In this document: piece after piece, positions 36,078 through 45,023 of the stretch
Numbering within the stretch: position 1 is the stretch's first letter
Layout: the number at the start of each line of letters is the position of its first letter
Origin: Armatimonadota bacterium
GTDB taxonomy: Bacteria; Armatimonadota; Zipacnadia; JAUWAU01
DNA: 64,000 nucleotides
Direction: 5' to 3'
Assembly: GCA_030601885.1 (NCBI GenBank)
Contig: JAUWAU010000009.1
Span: 62,001 to 126,000 of the forward strand
Translations under genes and position numbers: made by a program
Notes under the pieces: model-generated
The model's database searches: none
Seen by the model: the letters and a program-made list of their open reading frames with translations, nothing else
What the model was told of the DNA's origin: nothing

Positions 36078-37031
36078 CTATTTCCCCAGTCCCTCCTTGA
36101 CGATGGCTTCGCATTCGTCGAGAACGTCTTTGCTTAGACGCACGCCGCTTGCCGCGATGTTGTGCTCGGCCTGCTCAGGAGTGCTCGCGCCGATGATGGC
36201 GAAGGTGATCCCGGGGTGGCTGAGCACCCAGGCAATGGCGAGCTGCGTGACACTCAGGCTCTGACGCTCGGCCACTTTCTGCAGCTCGGCGTGGGCCCGT
36301 TTCCAGCGCTCCCACTTGGGGCCGGCATGGCTCTTGCTCCGGCTGTCCCAGCTCGGATACTCGCCCGCGTCCTTCAGCCCCGGCGCCAGGCGACCTTTGC
36401 CCAGGACGCCGTACACGCCGATGGAGATGTGGTGCTCGCGGCAGAAATCAAGCCGCCCGTCATCTCGCAGGGACGCCTCCAACAGCGTAAAGCGGGGTTG
36501 GTAGTTCTGCAGCGGGGCGGCCTTCTGGGCGCGCTCCAGGTGTTCGAGCGAGTAGTTGCTCGCACCAATATGGTCAATGTGCCCCTCTGATTGGTATTTC
36601 GCCAGCGTCTCAATGGCGGTCTCTATCGGCGTTACGGTGTCGTCACGATGGAGCAGAACTACGTCGAGCCGGTCAACTCCGAGGCGCTTCTTCGACCCAA
36701 CGAGAAACTGGGCCTGGGTCTCCGGACTGAGTGACCGGATCATCTCTTCGTCTGGCCCCTGCCAGAGGTACCATTTCGTCATGACCTTCGTCTTCCCGCG
36801 ACGTTTGCCGTCTTCATCGTCGAGTGCGTAACGGATTAAGCGTTCGGCTCGGCCCATGCCATAACCCGTGGCGGTATCTATCAGGTTGACGCCGTTGTCA
36901 ATGCAATACTTCATGGTTGCAATTGAATCTTCGTCGTTGACAGCCCCCCAATCCTGGCCTCCTGCCTTGTATGTCCCATGGACGATGTCCGAGACTTTGA
37001 AATCAGTGTCACCCATCTGCGCGCAATGCAT
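36078..37031 (-). CDS. Aldo/keto reductase
   Basis: A 317-residue NADPH-dependent oxidoreductase with the full AKR tetrad: Asp52, Tyr57 (IDTATGYGMG), Lys86 (VMTKW) and His128 (VVLLHRD). The C-terminal cofactor block is AIIGASTPEQAEHN. Family alignment of MHCAQMGDTDFKVS with the usual MxxRxLGxTxLKVS supports the ATG at 37031. Last gene of the leftward seven-gene operon, so it probably reduces or oxidises a sugar or sugar-derived aldehyde released upstream. Cytosolic. Confidence 0.9.
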   Translation of the reverse strand: MHCAQMGDTDFKVSDIVHGTYKAGGQDWGAVNDEDSIATMKYCIDNGVNLIDTATGYGMGRAERLIRYALDDEDGKRRGKTKVMTKWYLWQGPDEEMIRSLSPETQAQFLVGSKKRLGVDRLDVVLLHRDDTVTPIETAIETLAKYQSEGHIDHIGASNYSLEHLERAQKAAPLQNYQPRFTLLEASLRDDGRLDFCREHHISIGVYGVLGKGRLAPGLKDAGEYPSWDSRSKSHAGPKWERWKRAHAELQKVAERQSLSVTQLAIAWVLSHPGITFAIIGASTPEQAEHNIAASGVRLSKDVLDECEAIVKEGLGK

Positions 37032-37100
37032 TCTTCGTGACGCTCCTTTTGCTGGTTAAGTGTGATAACGAGCCGCGTCGCGGCGAACAGCTCCGTCCGC

Positions 37101-38099
37101 CTATCTCTCGTACTCGGCCCGTCGTTCTCGCATGTGCTCGGCGAGCTCTACCGACTGTCGCGCGCTTTTCAGATCGCCGGCAGGCCGCCGACCATTCCGT
37201 ATGTCGTCGAAGAAAGACACATTCTCCGCATATACTCCGTTGCACTCGTATGTCTCGCCCCCGCCTGAGACTTCCGGGCCGGTGACCTGCCACTTCAGTC
37301 GGCCCTTCTCGAAGTGCTGAACACTGCCAGGGAAGTCCACCCCCTCCGGCTCCACCGGCACCCGGAGTGCAAAGGTGTTGTCGTATGCGTACACGGTGCC
37401 TCGCTCCACGACGACACCGGTGATGGGGCAGATGTTGACGTGTGCCGTGGCACCCGATTCAAAGGCGCAGTCCATGAAGACGTTGGCGACGTTTGCCCCG
37501 TGCTCAGGAAACTCCCGGTAACGCAATGTCACCTGAGCGTAGTCGCTCCCGGCAATGAATCGTGCCGCGTCAATGGCGTGAATGGCCGTCGTGCTAAAGT
37601 CAGCGTCCTTCCGGTCTACGCGAATGAGGTCGTAGCGGATATGCTGTATCTCCGAGGGATCAAATCGTTCGCTGAGCAAACGCTTCAGCTCTCGCATCAA
37701 CGGCATGTATCGCCGGTTGAAGGCTACCTGGCTCGGCGCCCCGGTGGCGTCCGCGGCGGCGATCATCCGGTCGATCTCTTCGGTCGTCTCCCCGGGCGGC
37801 TTCTCTGTGATTAGCGGATAGCCCATCTCGAGGATCGCGCACGAGAGCTCGCACGTCAGCTTCCCTCGCATCATAAGGCACACGGCGTCTGGCCTCTCCG
37901 TATTCAGCATCTGGGCGAAGTCGGTATAGTGGCGGGCAAAACCGAACTTATCGCGATATCGGATCGCCTTTTCTTCGTCGATATCGCAGCAGGCCGTCAG
38001 CTCCGTATCATCGTGCGTCGCCGCGTACTTGGCGTACGATGGACCGTGCTTGCTGCAAGACCAGTTGCCGCAGCCGATTGCACAGATCTTGAAGCTCAT
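37101..38099 (-). CDS. Gfo/Idh/MocA-family oxidoreductase
   Basis: A 332-residue NAD(P)-dependent dehydrogenase: Rossmann start FKICAIGCGNWS, ITEKPPGETTEEIDRMI as the EKP block, and AFNRRYMP after it. The family oxidises sugar alcohols, aminosugars or inositols. The usual GxGxxG reads GCGNWS, slightly degenerate in its last position. The ATG at 38097-38099 follows GGGGAGGG; 20 extra upstream codons are not needed. Lies between the enolase-superfamily gene and the aldo/keto reductase gene of the operon. Substrate unknown. Confidence 0.88.
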   Translation of the reverse strand: MSFKICAIGCGNWSCSKHGPSYAKYAATHDDTELTACCDIDEEKAIRYRDKFGFARHYTDFAQMLNTERPDAVCLMMRGKLTCELSCAILEMGYPLITEKPPGETTEEIDRMIAAADATGAPSQVAFNRRYMPLMRELKRLLSERFDPSEIQHIRYDLIRVDRKDADFSTTAIHAIDAARFIAGSDYAQVTLRYREFPEHGANVANVFMDCAFESGATAHVNICPITGVVVERGTVYAYDNTFALRVPVEPEGVDFPGSVQHFEKGRLKWQVTGPEVSGGGETYECNGVYAENVSFFDDIRNGRRPAGDLKSARQSVELAEHMRERRAEYER

Positions 38100-38142
38100 T
38101 TCACTGCCCTCCCCATGACAGTAGGGCCTTGGGCGACGAGGC

Positions 38143-39555
38143 CTAATCGAAATCGACAATGGGAGGCGGAAGTTCTCGGTCGATCTTCTCCAGACAGTAG
38201 CCGAAGCCTGGCCCCCCGATCGTGCCGAGGCTCACTTTGCCATCGCGTCGTGCGTAGAGACCCGGATGCGCCTCGGCTTCGGCGAGCGACGCCTCGGGAT
38301 AGAACTGCATGCAGTTCGTTTCGACACCCATGATCGTGCCCGCGTGGGCGGCCAGCAGCACGTGGGGGATCTGGGCGAGCATGGGATTGGTCAGGTCCTG
38401 CACCATCAGCGTCATGCCGTGCGCCTTCGCCCAGCACAGGGTCAGCAAGGCGCCTGTTTGCGTCTTGCACGTCTTGAGCGCGACCCCCGTCCACCCGAGC
38501 GCGCGGCCGAGCTTGACCAAATGCCAGTCATGGGCGCTCTCGTCCATGAATAGGGGCTTGCGCGCCGAGACGCTGTGGACGTCGATCCGGTGCTCTTCCA
38601 GGTCATACGGGAATGGCTGCTCCACGTATAGGATTGAGCCATACATCCGCGGATACTCGACGACGAGGCGGTCCAGGATCTCATTCACGTATGCGGGATC
38701 CATGACCGTGCAATTGAAATCACTCGTCAGCCAATCGGCATTCTCTTCGATGGCGATCTCCCCCACCCGCGTGAGCCGCTCGTAGTCCCATTCCGCGTCG
38801 TCGCCGCGCAGCTTGACCTTGAGGCAATTGAGGCCGTCGCGCCGTATCCAATCCCGCAGCAGGACCGGGTACCCATCGTCCGGCTCCGTCCCGTCGAGCT
38901 CGGATTCGTCAATGAGATCCTTTCCACCAACGAGATGCCACGCCGGCATCTCATTCGGGCGAGGCATGACGAGGAAATCCGCCGGATACTTGCCGCCGAA
39001 CGTCACGTCCCCGCCGTCCGCCGGCGTGAGATACTCCGCCAGGTCCGCATTCATGTAGCTCGCATTGTACGTATCATAGACGGGGACCTGGTGCAGCACG
39101 CCATAGGCGTCATGCAGGGCGATGTCGAAGGCGGAGCAGCACACGAGAGCCGCCAGCCACGGCATGGGCTCGGCTTCTCCGCGCTCCTGATTGAGCCTCT
39201 GCAAATGCTTCTTCAGCTCGGTCTCCTGGAACGCATGTCCCACTTCGACGGGATGCCCACTGCTCTCGAAGCCGGCCCACGCCTCGGCAAGCTGGATGCA
39301 GAAGGCCTTGAGGGCCTCGTGGCGCTCCTCGTAGGTGAGGCTGCTGGGCCAGACCCATTGCACACTCAACGGCGTCTCGCCCCAGCCCTCGGCTACGTTC
39401 CCCTTCGTGTCCTCGACTCTCATGCACACCCGCGCACAGGTCACGTAAGTGAGTGTCTCCGGGCCGAACTTCAGAGGTACGCGTGTTTCGACGGGGAGGA
39501 AGTAGAGTGACACGTCTTTGGCTCGGATGTCGGTGTCCTTGGCTATCGGGACCAT
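38143..39555 (-). CDS. Mandelate racemase/muconate lactonizing enzyme-family protein
   Basis: A 470-residue enolase-superfamily enzyme, longer than the usual 360-400. Active-site layout: Lys246-x-Lys248 (LKVKLRG), Asp279 with Asn281 (SDFNC), Glu312 (VEQPF), Asp338-Glu339 (MDES) and Lys361/Lys364 (LKTCKTQ). The acid trio binds Mg and the lysines act as base and acid, as in the MLE subgroup. Sugar-acid dehydratase, racemase or cycloisomerase activity cannot be separated by eye. An insertion near 150-230 explains the extra length. Three bases separate it from the nitrilase gene. Confidence 0.85.
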   Translation of the reverse strand: MVPIAKDTDIRAKDVSLYFLPVETRVPLKFGPETLTYVTCARVCMRVEDTKGNVAEGWGETPLSVQWVWPSSLTYEERHEALKAFCIQLAEAWAGFESSGHPVEVGHAFQETELKKHLQRLNQERGEAEPMPWLAALVCCSAFDIALHDAYGVLHQVPVYDTYNASYMNADLAEYLTPADGGDVTFGGKYPADFLVMPRPNEMPAWHLVGGKDLIDESELDGTEPDDGYPVLLRDWIRRDGLNCLKVKLRGDDAEWDYERLTRVGEIAIEENADWLTSDFNCTVMDPAYVNEILDRLVVEYPRMYGSILYVEQPFPYDLEEHRIDVHSVSARKPLFMDESAHDWHLVKLGRALGWTGVALKTCKTQTGALLTLCWAKAHGMTLMVQDLTNPMLAQIPHVLLAAHAGTIMGVETNCMQFYPEASLAEAEAHPGLYARRDGKVSLGTIGGPGFGYCLEKIDRELPPPIVDFD

Positions 39556-39558
39556 CTC

Positions 39559-40932
39559 CTAGTGGTTGGGCCCCCGTGGCTCTTCGATCAAAGGCCCATA
39601 TGTGTGCGGCATTCGGTGCCGAGGGCCGATGGAACGCCAGTAGCCCACCCACTCGAGCGGCTCGCGAGCATTCAGATCGACCTCAGTCCAGAACACGCCC
39701 TGCTCCCCGTTGCTCGAAGCGAGGATTCTCCCAAGCGGATCGATGACTATGCTATTGCCGCCGTACACTGACGGCACCATGTAGACCCCGTTATCGCGCG
39801 CCCGCACCCGAAACACCGTTTCGCCCTCGGCGCGGCCGTCAGCATCAGGCTTGGTGTTCCCCCATGTTGGCGCGAAGATGATCTCGGCGCCCTTGAGGGC
39901 AAACAGCGCGGCCGGCTCCGGGAAGAACCAGTCATAGCATATCTGAATGGCGATGGTGCCGAAGTCGGTCTTGAAGACGGGGTAGGCGTCGCCCGGTGTG
40001 ATGCCCTTGATCCACTCCTCGCGGGGAAGATGTACCTTCCGATAGGCCCCGGCGAGCCTGCCGTCTCGGTCCAGCAGGACCGCGGTGTTATAGAGCGTGT
40101 CGCCGTCGAGCTCGACCAGGCCGGCCACGACCCAGGTGCGGTTCCGGCGGGCCGCTTCTCCCAGGCGCTCTGTTTGGGGGCCCGGGATCGGCTCCGCGAC
40201 GTCCGCATGTGACTTGCCAGTGCCAACCACGAGGATCGCCTCGCCCAGGCACACGATGTCGAGGCCAAGCTTGCCCGCGGCGTCGATCTGCTCGCACCAC
40301 AGATCCATATTCTTCGCGGGCGTGCTGTTGCGCGGTCGTAGGTACACGGTGCCGACCTTCACCTTGCGAGGCGGCGGAGCCGTACCGGGGCGGATGCTCA
40401 CCCGCTTCCAGGTCACGGAGCCGCCATGAGGCCACTTCACTTCGAGCGAGAGCCGGGCGCCATTGGCCTCGTCGGGCGCAGTGAGCACGTCCTCAAACCT
40501 GGCTGTCTTTCCCACCAAGATCGGACCCCGCACGAGCCGGCCGGCCGGATGCACCAGCTTCCCATCGTTGGTCCAGCCCACGCGCACCTGCACCGAACGA
40601 TACGGCGACTGGATGCCGTCCAGCGTGCAGACAGCCTCGATGGCATACGCCTGCCCGCCCTGCACTCCCTCGACCTCCTGCACGACGCCGCCGAGAGCGT
40701 AAGGCTTACCCGGCGCCTCGACCAACAGGCCCTCCCGTACCATGCGAACCGTGCAACTAGCCCCTGGCCAACTCTGTGCCCAGGGCGACCAGTGAGCCGG
40801 GAGCGAGCCCTCTCCGGGCTTCTTGAACTCGGGGTTAAGGACCATCTCTTTGCCCCCCTCAGCAGCGTAGCCCGCGCACGAGCAGGCGAGCGCGCCTGTG
40901 ATCGCACCAACTGCCAGTTGATACCAAGACAT
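39559..40932 (-). CDS. Secreted carbon-nitrogen hydrolase with N-terminal binding domain
   Basis: A 457-residue protein. A lipoprotein-like or Sec signal (LACSCAGYAA) leads into a ~150-residue beta-sandwich (NPEFKKPGEGSLPAHWSPW, VRVGWTND) of carbohydrate-binding type. The nitrilase domain from about 190 has the catalytic triad Glu231 (CLGEAI), Lys299 (RKVHLPREEW) and Cys332 (QICYDWFFPE), with family spacing (68 and 33). It hydrolyses a nitrile, amide or carbamoyl bond outside the cytoplasm. Exported nitrilases joined to a binding domain are uncommon; N-acyl or carbamoyl groups on a glycan are a plausible target. Confidence 0.82.
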   Translation of the reverse strand: MSWYQLAVGAITGALACSCAGYAAEGGKEMVLNPEFKKPGEGSLPAHWSPWAQSWPGASCTVRMVREGLLVEAPGKPYALGGVVQEVEGVQGGQAYAIEAVCTLDGIQSPYRSVQVRVGWTNDGKLVHPAGRLVRGPILVGKTARFEDVLTAPDEANGARLSLEVKWPHGGSVTWKRVSIRPGTAPPPRKVKVGTVYLRPRNSTPAKNMDLWCEQIDAAGKLGLDIVCLGEAILVVGTGKSHADVAEPIPGPQTERLGEAARRNRTWVVAGLVELDGDTLYNTAVLLDRDGRLAGAYRKVHLPREEWIKGITPGDAYPVFKTDFGTIAIQICYDWFFPEPAALFALKGAEIIFAPTWGNTKPDADGRAEGETVFRVRARDNGVYMVPSVYGGNSIVIDPLGRILASSNGEQGVFWTEVDLNAREPLEWVGYWRSIGPRHRMPHTYGPLIEEPRGPNH

Positions 40933-40969
40933 CGCTTCCCCACACCTCCAACCGGCGGATCATATCATA

Positions 40970-42229
40970 CTAAGGCACGTCGTGAGACGGCAGTCCCAGG
41001 TACTCCGGCACTTCCGCCGATATGGGCTGGACGCCCACATGGCCGTCGGTGTTCCTGAAGATGGGATCAGGCTCCGGGACCTCGTCGTAGCCGTACCGAT
41101 ACGCCCGATAGATGCCCGAATCGAGCACCTGTGTGCCCCGGCCCCAGGCGAAGGGGCTGATGTACTCCCATACTATCTCGCCCGAAGGCGTCACCTCGAA
41201 GAGCCGGCCCTTGTGGCAATCGAGCGAGAACGTATTGCCGTTCGGCAGGCGCTGCACCGAGCCCCACGAGCTGCTGAAGAACTTCGACGTGGGCTTGAAG
41301 CTATGCGGCTCGTGGCCGTACTGCCACACGATCTCGCCGGACACGGGGTTGACCTCCACCAGCCGTGTGTCGAAGCGCACTCGGGACGGATAGCCCCCGC
41401 GGCCGCCATTATCGTAAATGAGAATGTTCCCATTGTGGAGCATCTCAGGATGGTGCGGGCCTACCAATTGCCCGTTCTCACTCCCCCACGTCCAAACGAC
41501 CTCGCCGCTTTTCTTATCGATAATGTATATGACATTCGTGTTGCGCTGGCACGAGAGGATGTTGCCTTTGCGGAAGCGCTCATCGTTTTTCTCTAATCCG
41601 TTGCCGGGCAGGACCGCGAGCGTATTAGTATGAAAAACGTCTCGACCCCTTTCATACATTAGCTGCTTCGCCGCGTCGGAATAACCGAATTCGTTGAAAT
41701 GGTCGCTCGTATACCACTCCCACACGATCTTCCCGGCGGAGTCCACTTCGATGAAGAAGTTCTCCGCGATCGTCTTATCGGAGACGGCAGCGACCTCCGA
41801 CTGCTTCTCGAGAAGAATGAGCGTGTTACCGTTCTGCAGGCGCGCCATGTCATGGTGGATTATCCAGCCCCTTGGGGCCCGCCAGCGCCACACGACGCGC
41901 GCGTCCCAGTCTAACTCCACAACCTCCGAATCGAAGTCATAGCGGGAGAAGCTGTCGGGCATCCGGTCGGGGGAAGAAGCATCGTGGAAATGCGGAGTAT
42001 GGAAGACAAGGCTCAGCCAGTTGCCGCTGGACAGTCGCCGCAGGAACCAGGCTTCGCCGTGCCTCTCGGGGTCCGCCTTCCAGACATGGACCACGCGGCC
42101 GAGCATATCGACGAGGAATATCAGAGACGAGCGATATGGAGTCACCACCGTATAGCCGTTGAAGCACTTCTCGGGTTTGAATACGGTTACGCCGGTGGGC
42201 CAGTCGAGGACCGAGCGATTGGGGATCAT
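40970..42229 (-). CDS. Arylsulfotransferase (ASST)-like beta-propeller protein
   Basis: A 419-residue protein built of repeats with the ASST/PQQ pattern GxIVWxW: VVWRWRAPRGWIIHHDM, GKIVWEWYTSDHFNEFG, GEVVWTWGSENGQLVGPHHPEM, GEIVWQYGHEPHSF, GEIVWEYISPF. Several His residues (HHDM, HFND-like HFNEF, HHPEM) fall where ASST proteins place active-site histidines. No export signal is evident, unlike classical periplasmic ASST. It lies directly after the sulfatase-fold gene, which hints at sulfate-group chemistry. Assignment by repeat pattern; the catalytic role is not proven. Confidence 0.75.
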   Translation of the reverse strand: MIPNRSVLDWPTGVTVFKPEKCFNGYTVVTPYRSSLIFLVDMLGRVVHVWKADPERHGEAWFLRRLSSGNWLSLVFHTPHFHDASSPDRMPDSFSRYDFDSEVVELDWDARVVWRWRAPRGWIIHHDMARLQNGNTLILLEKQSEVAAVSDKTIAENFFIEVDSAGKIVWEWYTSDHFNEFGYSDAAKQLMYERGRDVFHTNTLAVLPGNGLEKNDERFRKGNILSCQRNTNVIYIIDKKSGEVVWTWGSENGQLVGPHHPEMLHNGNILIYDNGGRGGYPSRVRFDTRLVEVNPVSGEIVWQYGHEPHSFKPTSKFFSSSWGSVQRLPNGNTFSLDCHKGRLFEVTPSGEIVWEYISPFAWGRGTQVLDSGIYRAYRYGYDEVPEPDPIFRNTDGHVGVQPISAEVPEYLGLPSHDVP

Positions 42230-42286
42230 GGTTTCCTCCTGAGAGCGGACGATCGCATGATGCGGCCGGCGCCGGATACGGGCTGC

Positions 42287-43594
42287 TCATAAGCGCTCTC
42301 TGGATTGCAGGAACTCATCTCGGGTGCCGATCTCTCTAAGGAAATTGACGTAAAGCTTGTGCAGCTTCGCGACGGCATCGGGGTTTTGCCGGGCCACGTT
42401 TTTCTTCTGCTTCGGATCGTTCTTCACGTCGTACAGCTCGACCCGCTCGCCCTCGCGGAAGTACAGCAGCACCCACGGCGGGCACGTGATGGTCGCCGGC
42501 TGATAGCGCTCCACCTTTCGCTCAAGGTCGTCCACCACTCGCGTTGTCATGCCGGGCTCGTAGAGCGGAACTGTGGTCACTGCGAGCTTGCGGCCCGTTC
42601 GTTTCTTGCCCTGGACCACCGGAACGAACGATCTCCCCTGAACAGTGTCGGGTACCTTGAGCTTCAGCAACTCCAGCAGCGTCGGCATCACGTCGGGGGG
42701 CTGGATGATGGCGCTGGTCCGCCGAGGCTTGACGCCCGGGACGTAGAGCAGGAACGGCACGCGGGTGACTTCCTCGTAGAGCGGCGAGCCGCGGAAGATG
42801 CCCGCCTTGCTGACCGTCTTGCCCAGGAGCCCATGCTCGCCCAGGTGGAATCCGTGGTCCGCGGTGAAGAGGATGATGGTGTCGTCGAGGATGCCGAGCG
42901 ATGCCATTCTCTCAATGAGGCGCCCCACCGAGCGATCGACCATGCTCACCTCGCCACAGTAGCAGGCATTGGCGATCCTGATGTCCCTCGCCGTCAGGCC
43001 GGCGTCGCGCCATTTCCAGTACGGCGGGCGAACGATGGTGCCGTCCCATTTCGGCATGTAGCGCTCCACGTAGTGCGCCGGCGGATCCCATGGCTCGTGC
43101 GGGTCCCACATGTCAACATAGAGGAAGAATTCCTCCTTGTGGTGCCTTTCGAGCCAGCGCTCGGCAGCGGCGCAGGTCATCGGCGCACAGTAGTCCTCCT
43201 CGTAGCGCCGCTCGTAGTTTGTGTCGGCGCGATCGCCTCCCTGGCCGCGAATCCACTCGAAGTCCTGGAAGCCCCGGTCGTAGCCGTAGCCCTGCCGGAC
43301 GTAGAAGGGCACATCGACGACGGCTTTCGTCGTGTAGCCGGCGTTGGCGAGGATCTCCGGCAGGATCACCTCGTCCCTCGGCAGTGGAGCCCAGCCCAGG
43401 TAGTTCAGCGTGAATTTGCCCGTGTACACATCCGCGCGCATCGGCATAGTGGGGAACGAGGCGCAGTATGCCCGATCGAAGATGACGCAGTCCTGGGCAA
43501 ACGTATCCAGATGTGGCGTGTAGATCCACTTGTTCCCGTAGCATCCCAGATGGTCGCGTCTGAAGGTGTCGGAGATGATGACGACCAGATTCAT
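42287..43594 (-). CDS. Sulfatase-fold hydrolase with Thr at the formylglycine position
   Basis: A 435-residue alkaline-phosphatase-superfamily enzyme. The metal blocks are present: VVIISDTFRRDHLGCYG at the N-terminus, DPHEPWDPP, and FTADHGFHLGEHG. The signature that should read C/S-x-P-x-R followed four residues later by TG reads Thr49-Met-Pro-Met-Arg53 then TG at 58-59. Cys or Ser is needed to form the catalytic formylglycine, so either Thr acts as a direct nucleophile, as in phosphotransfer members of the superfamily, or the enzyme is altered. No signal peptide is seen. Second gene of the operon. Confidence 0.85.
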   Translation of the reverse strand: MNLVVIISDTFRRDHLGCYGNKWIYTPHLDTFAQDCVIFDRAYCASFPTMPMRADVYTGKFTLNYLGWAPLPRDEVILPEILANAGYTTKAVVDVPFYVRQGYGYDRGFQDFEWIRGQGGDRADTNYERRYEEDYCAPMTCAAAERWLERHHKEEFFLYVDMWDPHEPWDPPAHYVERYMPKWDGTIVRPPYWKWRDAGLTARDIRIANACYCGEVSMVDRSVGRLIERMASLGILDDTIILFTADHGFHLGEHGLLGKTVSKAGIFRGSPLYEEVTRVPFLLYVPGVKPRRTSAIIQPPDVMPTLLELLKLKVPDTVQGRSFVPVVQGKKRTGRKLAVTTVPLYEPGMTTRVVDDLERKVERYQPATITCPPWVLLYFREGERVELYDVKNDPKQKKNVARQNPDAVAKLHKLYVNFLREIGTRDEFLQSRERL

Positions 43595-43641
43595 TGTGTC
43601 CCTCCCTGTGTGTGCGGGGCTAGCCGACGATCCGGAGATAG

Positions 43642-44910
43642 CTATCGAGCTATCTCAGTGATGTCGATGAGATGAAGCTGGCGGCCGTTGCCGCCATGCG
43701 GCGAATCGATGACGACGCTCCGCCCGTCGGGACTGGAGCGCGGATGGGTGTCGCAGCGCCACTCGCCTTTGTACTCGGGCGGCAAGTAGAAGTGACCGAG
43801 CGGCACCCTCCTGCCGGTGACGACGTGGTAGAGATACGGGTGCTGGTTGCGCTCGCCGTCGGGATAGGTATCGTTGAGGATCCACTCGTTCCCGGGCAGG
43901 TACGAGCAATGGCCGTTCTTCGTCATAACGCCCTCGCCGACGATCTCGACCTCTGGCGTGCGATCCTTGAAGAGATAGAAGGCGGAGCCATGTGAGGGGC
44001 GTTTCGCCCACGCCAGGATGTGCTCGGCGTCGCGCCAGATGAAGTGCGACATGCCGCCGAAGTCGTCCACCACGTGCAGGTCCTTGCCGTCCGGCGTCGC
44101 GGTGAACATGCGGGTGCCGAAGCTGCGCCGTGCCGAGGAGCGCCAGCGGTGCAGAAAGATGAATCGGGAGCCATCGGTGTTGAACAGCAGGTGGTTGAAG
44201 TAGTGCTTCGCATCGCTGAGGTCTTCGTGCGGATTCGGGATGTTCGCCACGTCGGCGATAGAGACGATCAACTCCTGCTCTCCCGTCTCCAGATCGACCC
44301 GAAAGATGCCGGTGTCGTCCGGCGCGGAGACGTCCTCATGCGGATCGGGCAGGCCCGTGTACCCATAGCCGGGGCGCATGTGGTTGACGCGGCGGAAGTC
44401 CGGCGAGACGGCCGTGCGGCCGTTGGGGCTGACCGTGTAGATCGGGTTTGGCAAGGTCCTCTTTCCCCGAGTGAGAACATCGAGGATGTGACAGACGAAC
44501 CGGTCGCCCTCTCGGTCGTTCCAGAGGATCTCGGTGTTTGACCCGGGCAGCCACTGGAGCATGCACCCCTGCTGCCAGCACCAGGCGCGGCTTTCGCCGA
44601 GCTCGACCCACCGGTCGCCGTCTTGCAGGTCAACCATGCCGATGTTGATGACATCGTCCGGCTTCGGCGAGCGGTGCTCGAAGTCCACCTCCATCCCGAG
44701 CACGTAGCGGCAGCTCGGATCGAACTGCAGCTTGTCGTAGTAGCCGAACCAATGGAACTTCGGCCCGCGGGTGATGGGGCGGACAGGAGGGAGGGCGTCG
44801 GGGTGATCCACTGGCCCCCCGGGCGCAACCCCGGGGAGGCCGGCGAAGGTCAAAGCGGCCGGCCCCGCACATTGCAGGAACTGGCGCCGCGTCAATTCAC
44901 TGTCAGTCAC
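43642..44910 (-). CDS. Tat-exported TolB/oligogalacturonate-lyase-like propeller protein
   Basis: A 422-residue protein with a twin-arginine signal (LTRRQFLQCAGPAALTFAG). The body has propeller blades of PD40 type: VSPNGRTAVSPDF, FNTDGSRFIFLHRW, SSPDGRSVVIDSPH, with several conserved His residues (HWFGYYDK, NPHEDL, YFNHLLF, CDTHPRS) that recall the Mn-binding site of oligogalacturonide lyases. The GTG at 44908-44910 follows GGAGGAG; the longer frame upstream adds only noise. First gene of the leftward operon, so it may make the first cut on an imported or periplasmic oligosaccharide. Confidence 0.72.
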   Translation of the reverse strand: MTDSELTRRQFLQCAGPAALTFAGLPGVAPGGPVDHPDALPPVRPITRGPKFHWFGYYDKLQFDPSCRYVLGMEVDFEHRSPKPDDVINIGMVDLQDGDRWVELGESRAWCWQQGCMLQWLPGSNTEILWNDREGDRFVCHILDVLTRGKRTLPNPIYTVSPNGRTAVSPDFRRVNHMRPGYGYTGLPDPHEDVSAPDDTGIFRVDLETGEQELIVSIADVANIPNPHEDLSDAKHYFNHLLFNTDGSRFIFLHRWRSSARRSFGTRMFTATPDGKDLHVVDDFGGMSHFIWRDAEHILAWAKRPSHGSAFYLFKDRTPEVEIVGEGVMTKNGHCSYLPGNEWILNDTYPDGERNQHPYLYHVVTGRRVPLGHFYLPPEYKGEWRCDTHPRSSPDGRSVVIDSPHGGNGRQLHLIDITEIAR

Positions 44911-45023
44911 ATCTCGCTCCTCCGCGTGTGCGTGTCCGGCAAGCTTGGCGCACTGACCGCCCAATCCCGGCCCGCCGTCAAGCGTTCCCGATATCTGCGA
45001 ACTAAACCTCTGCCAGCGCCTTT

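Noticed and set aside
36072..36264. Rightward frame continuing the aldo/keto reductase stub
   Set aside because: Beyond about 36071 it is antisense to the complete reductase gene and has no family similarity.
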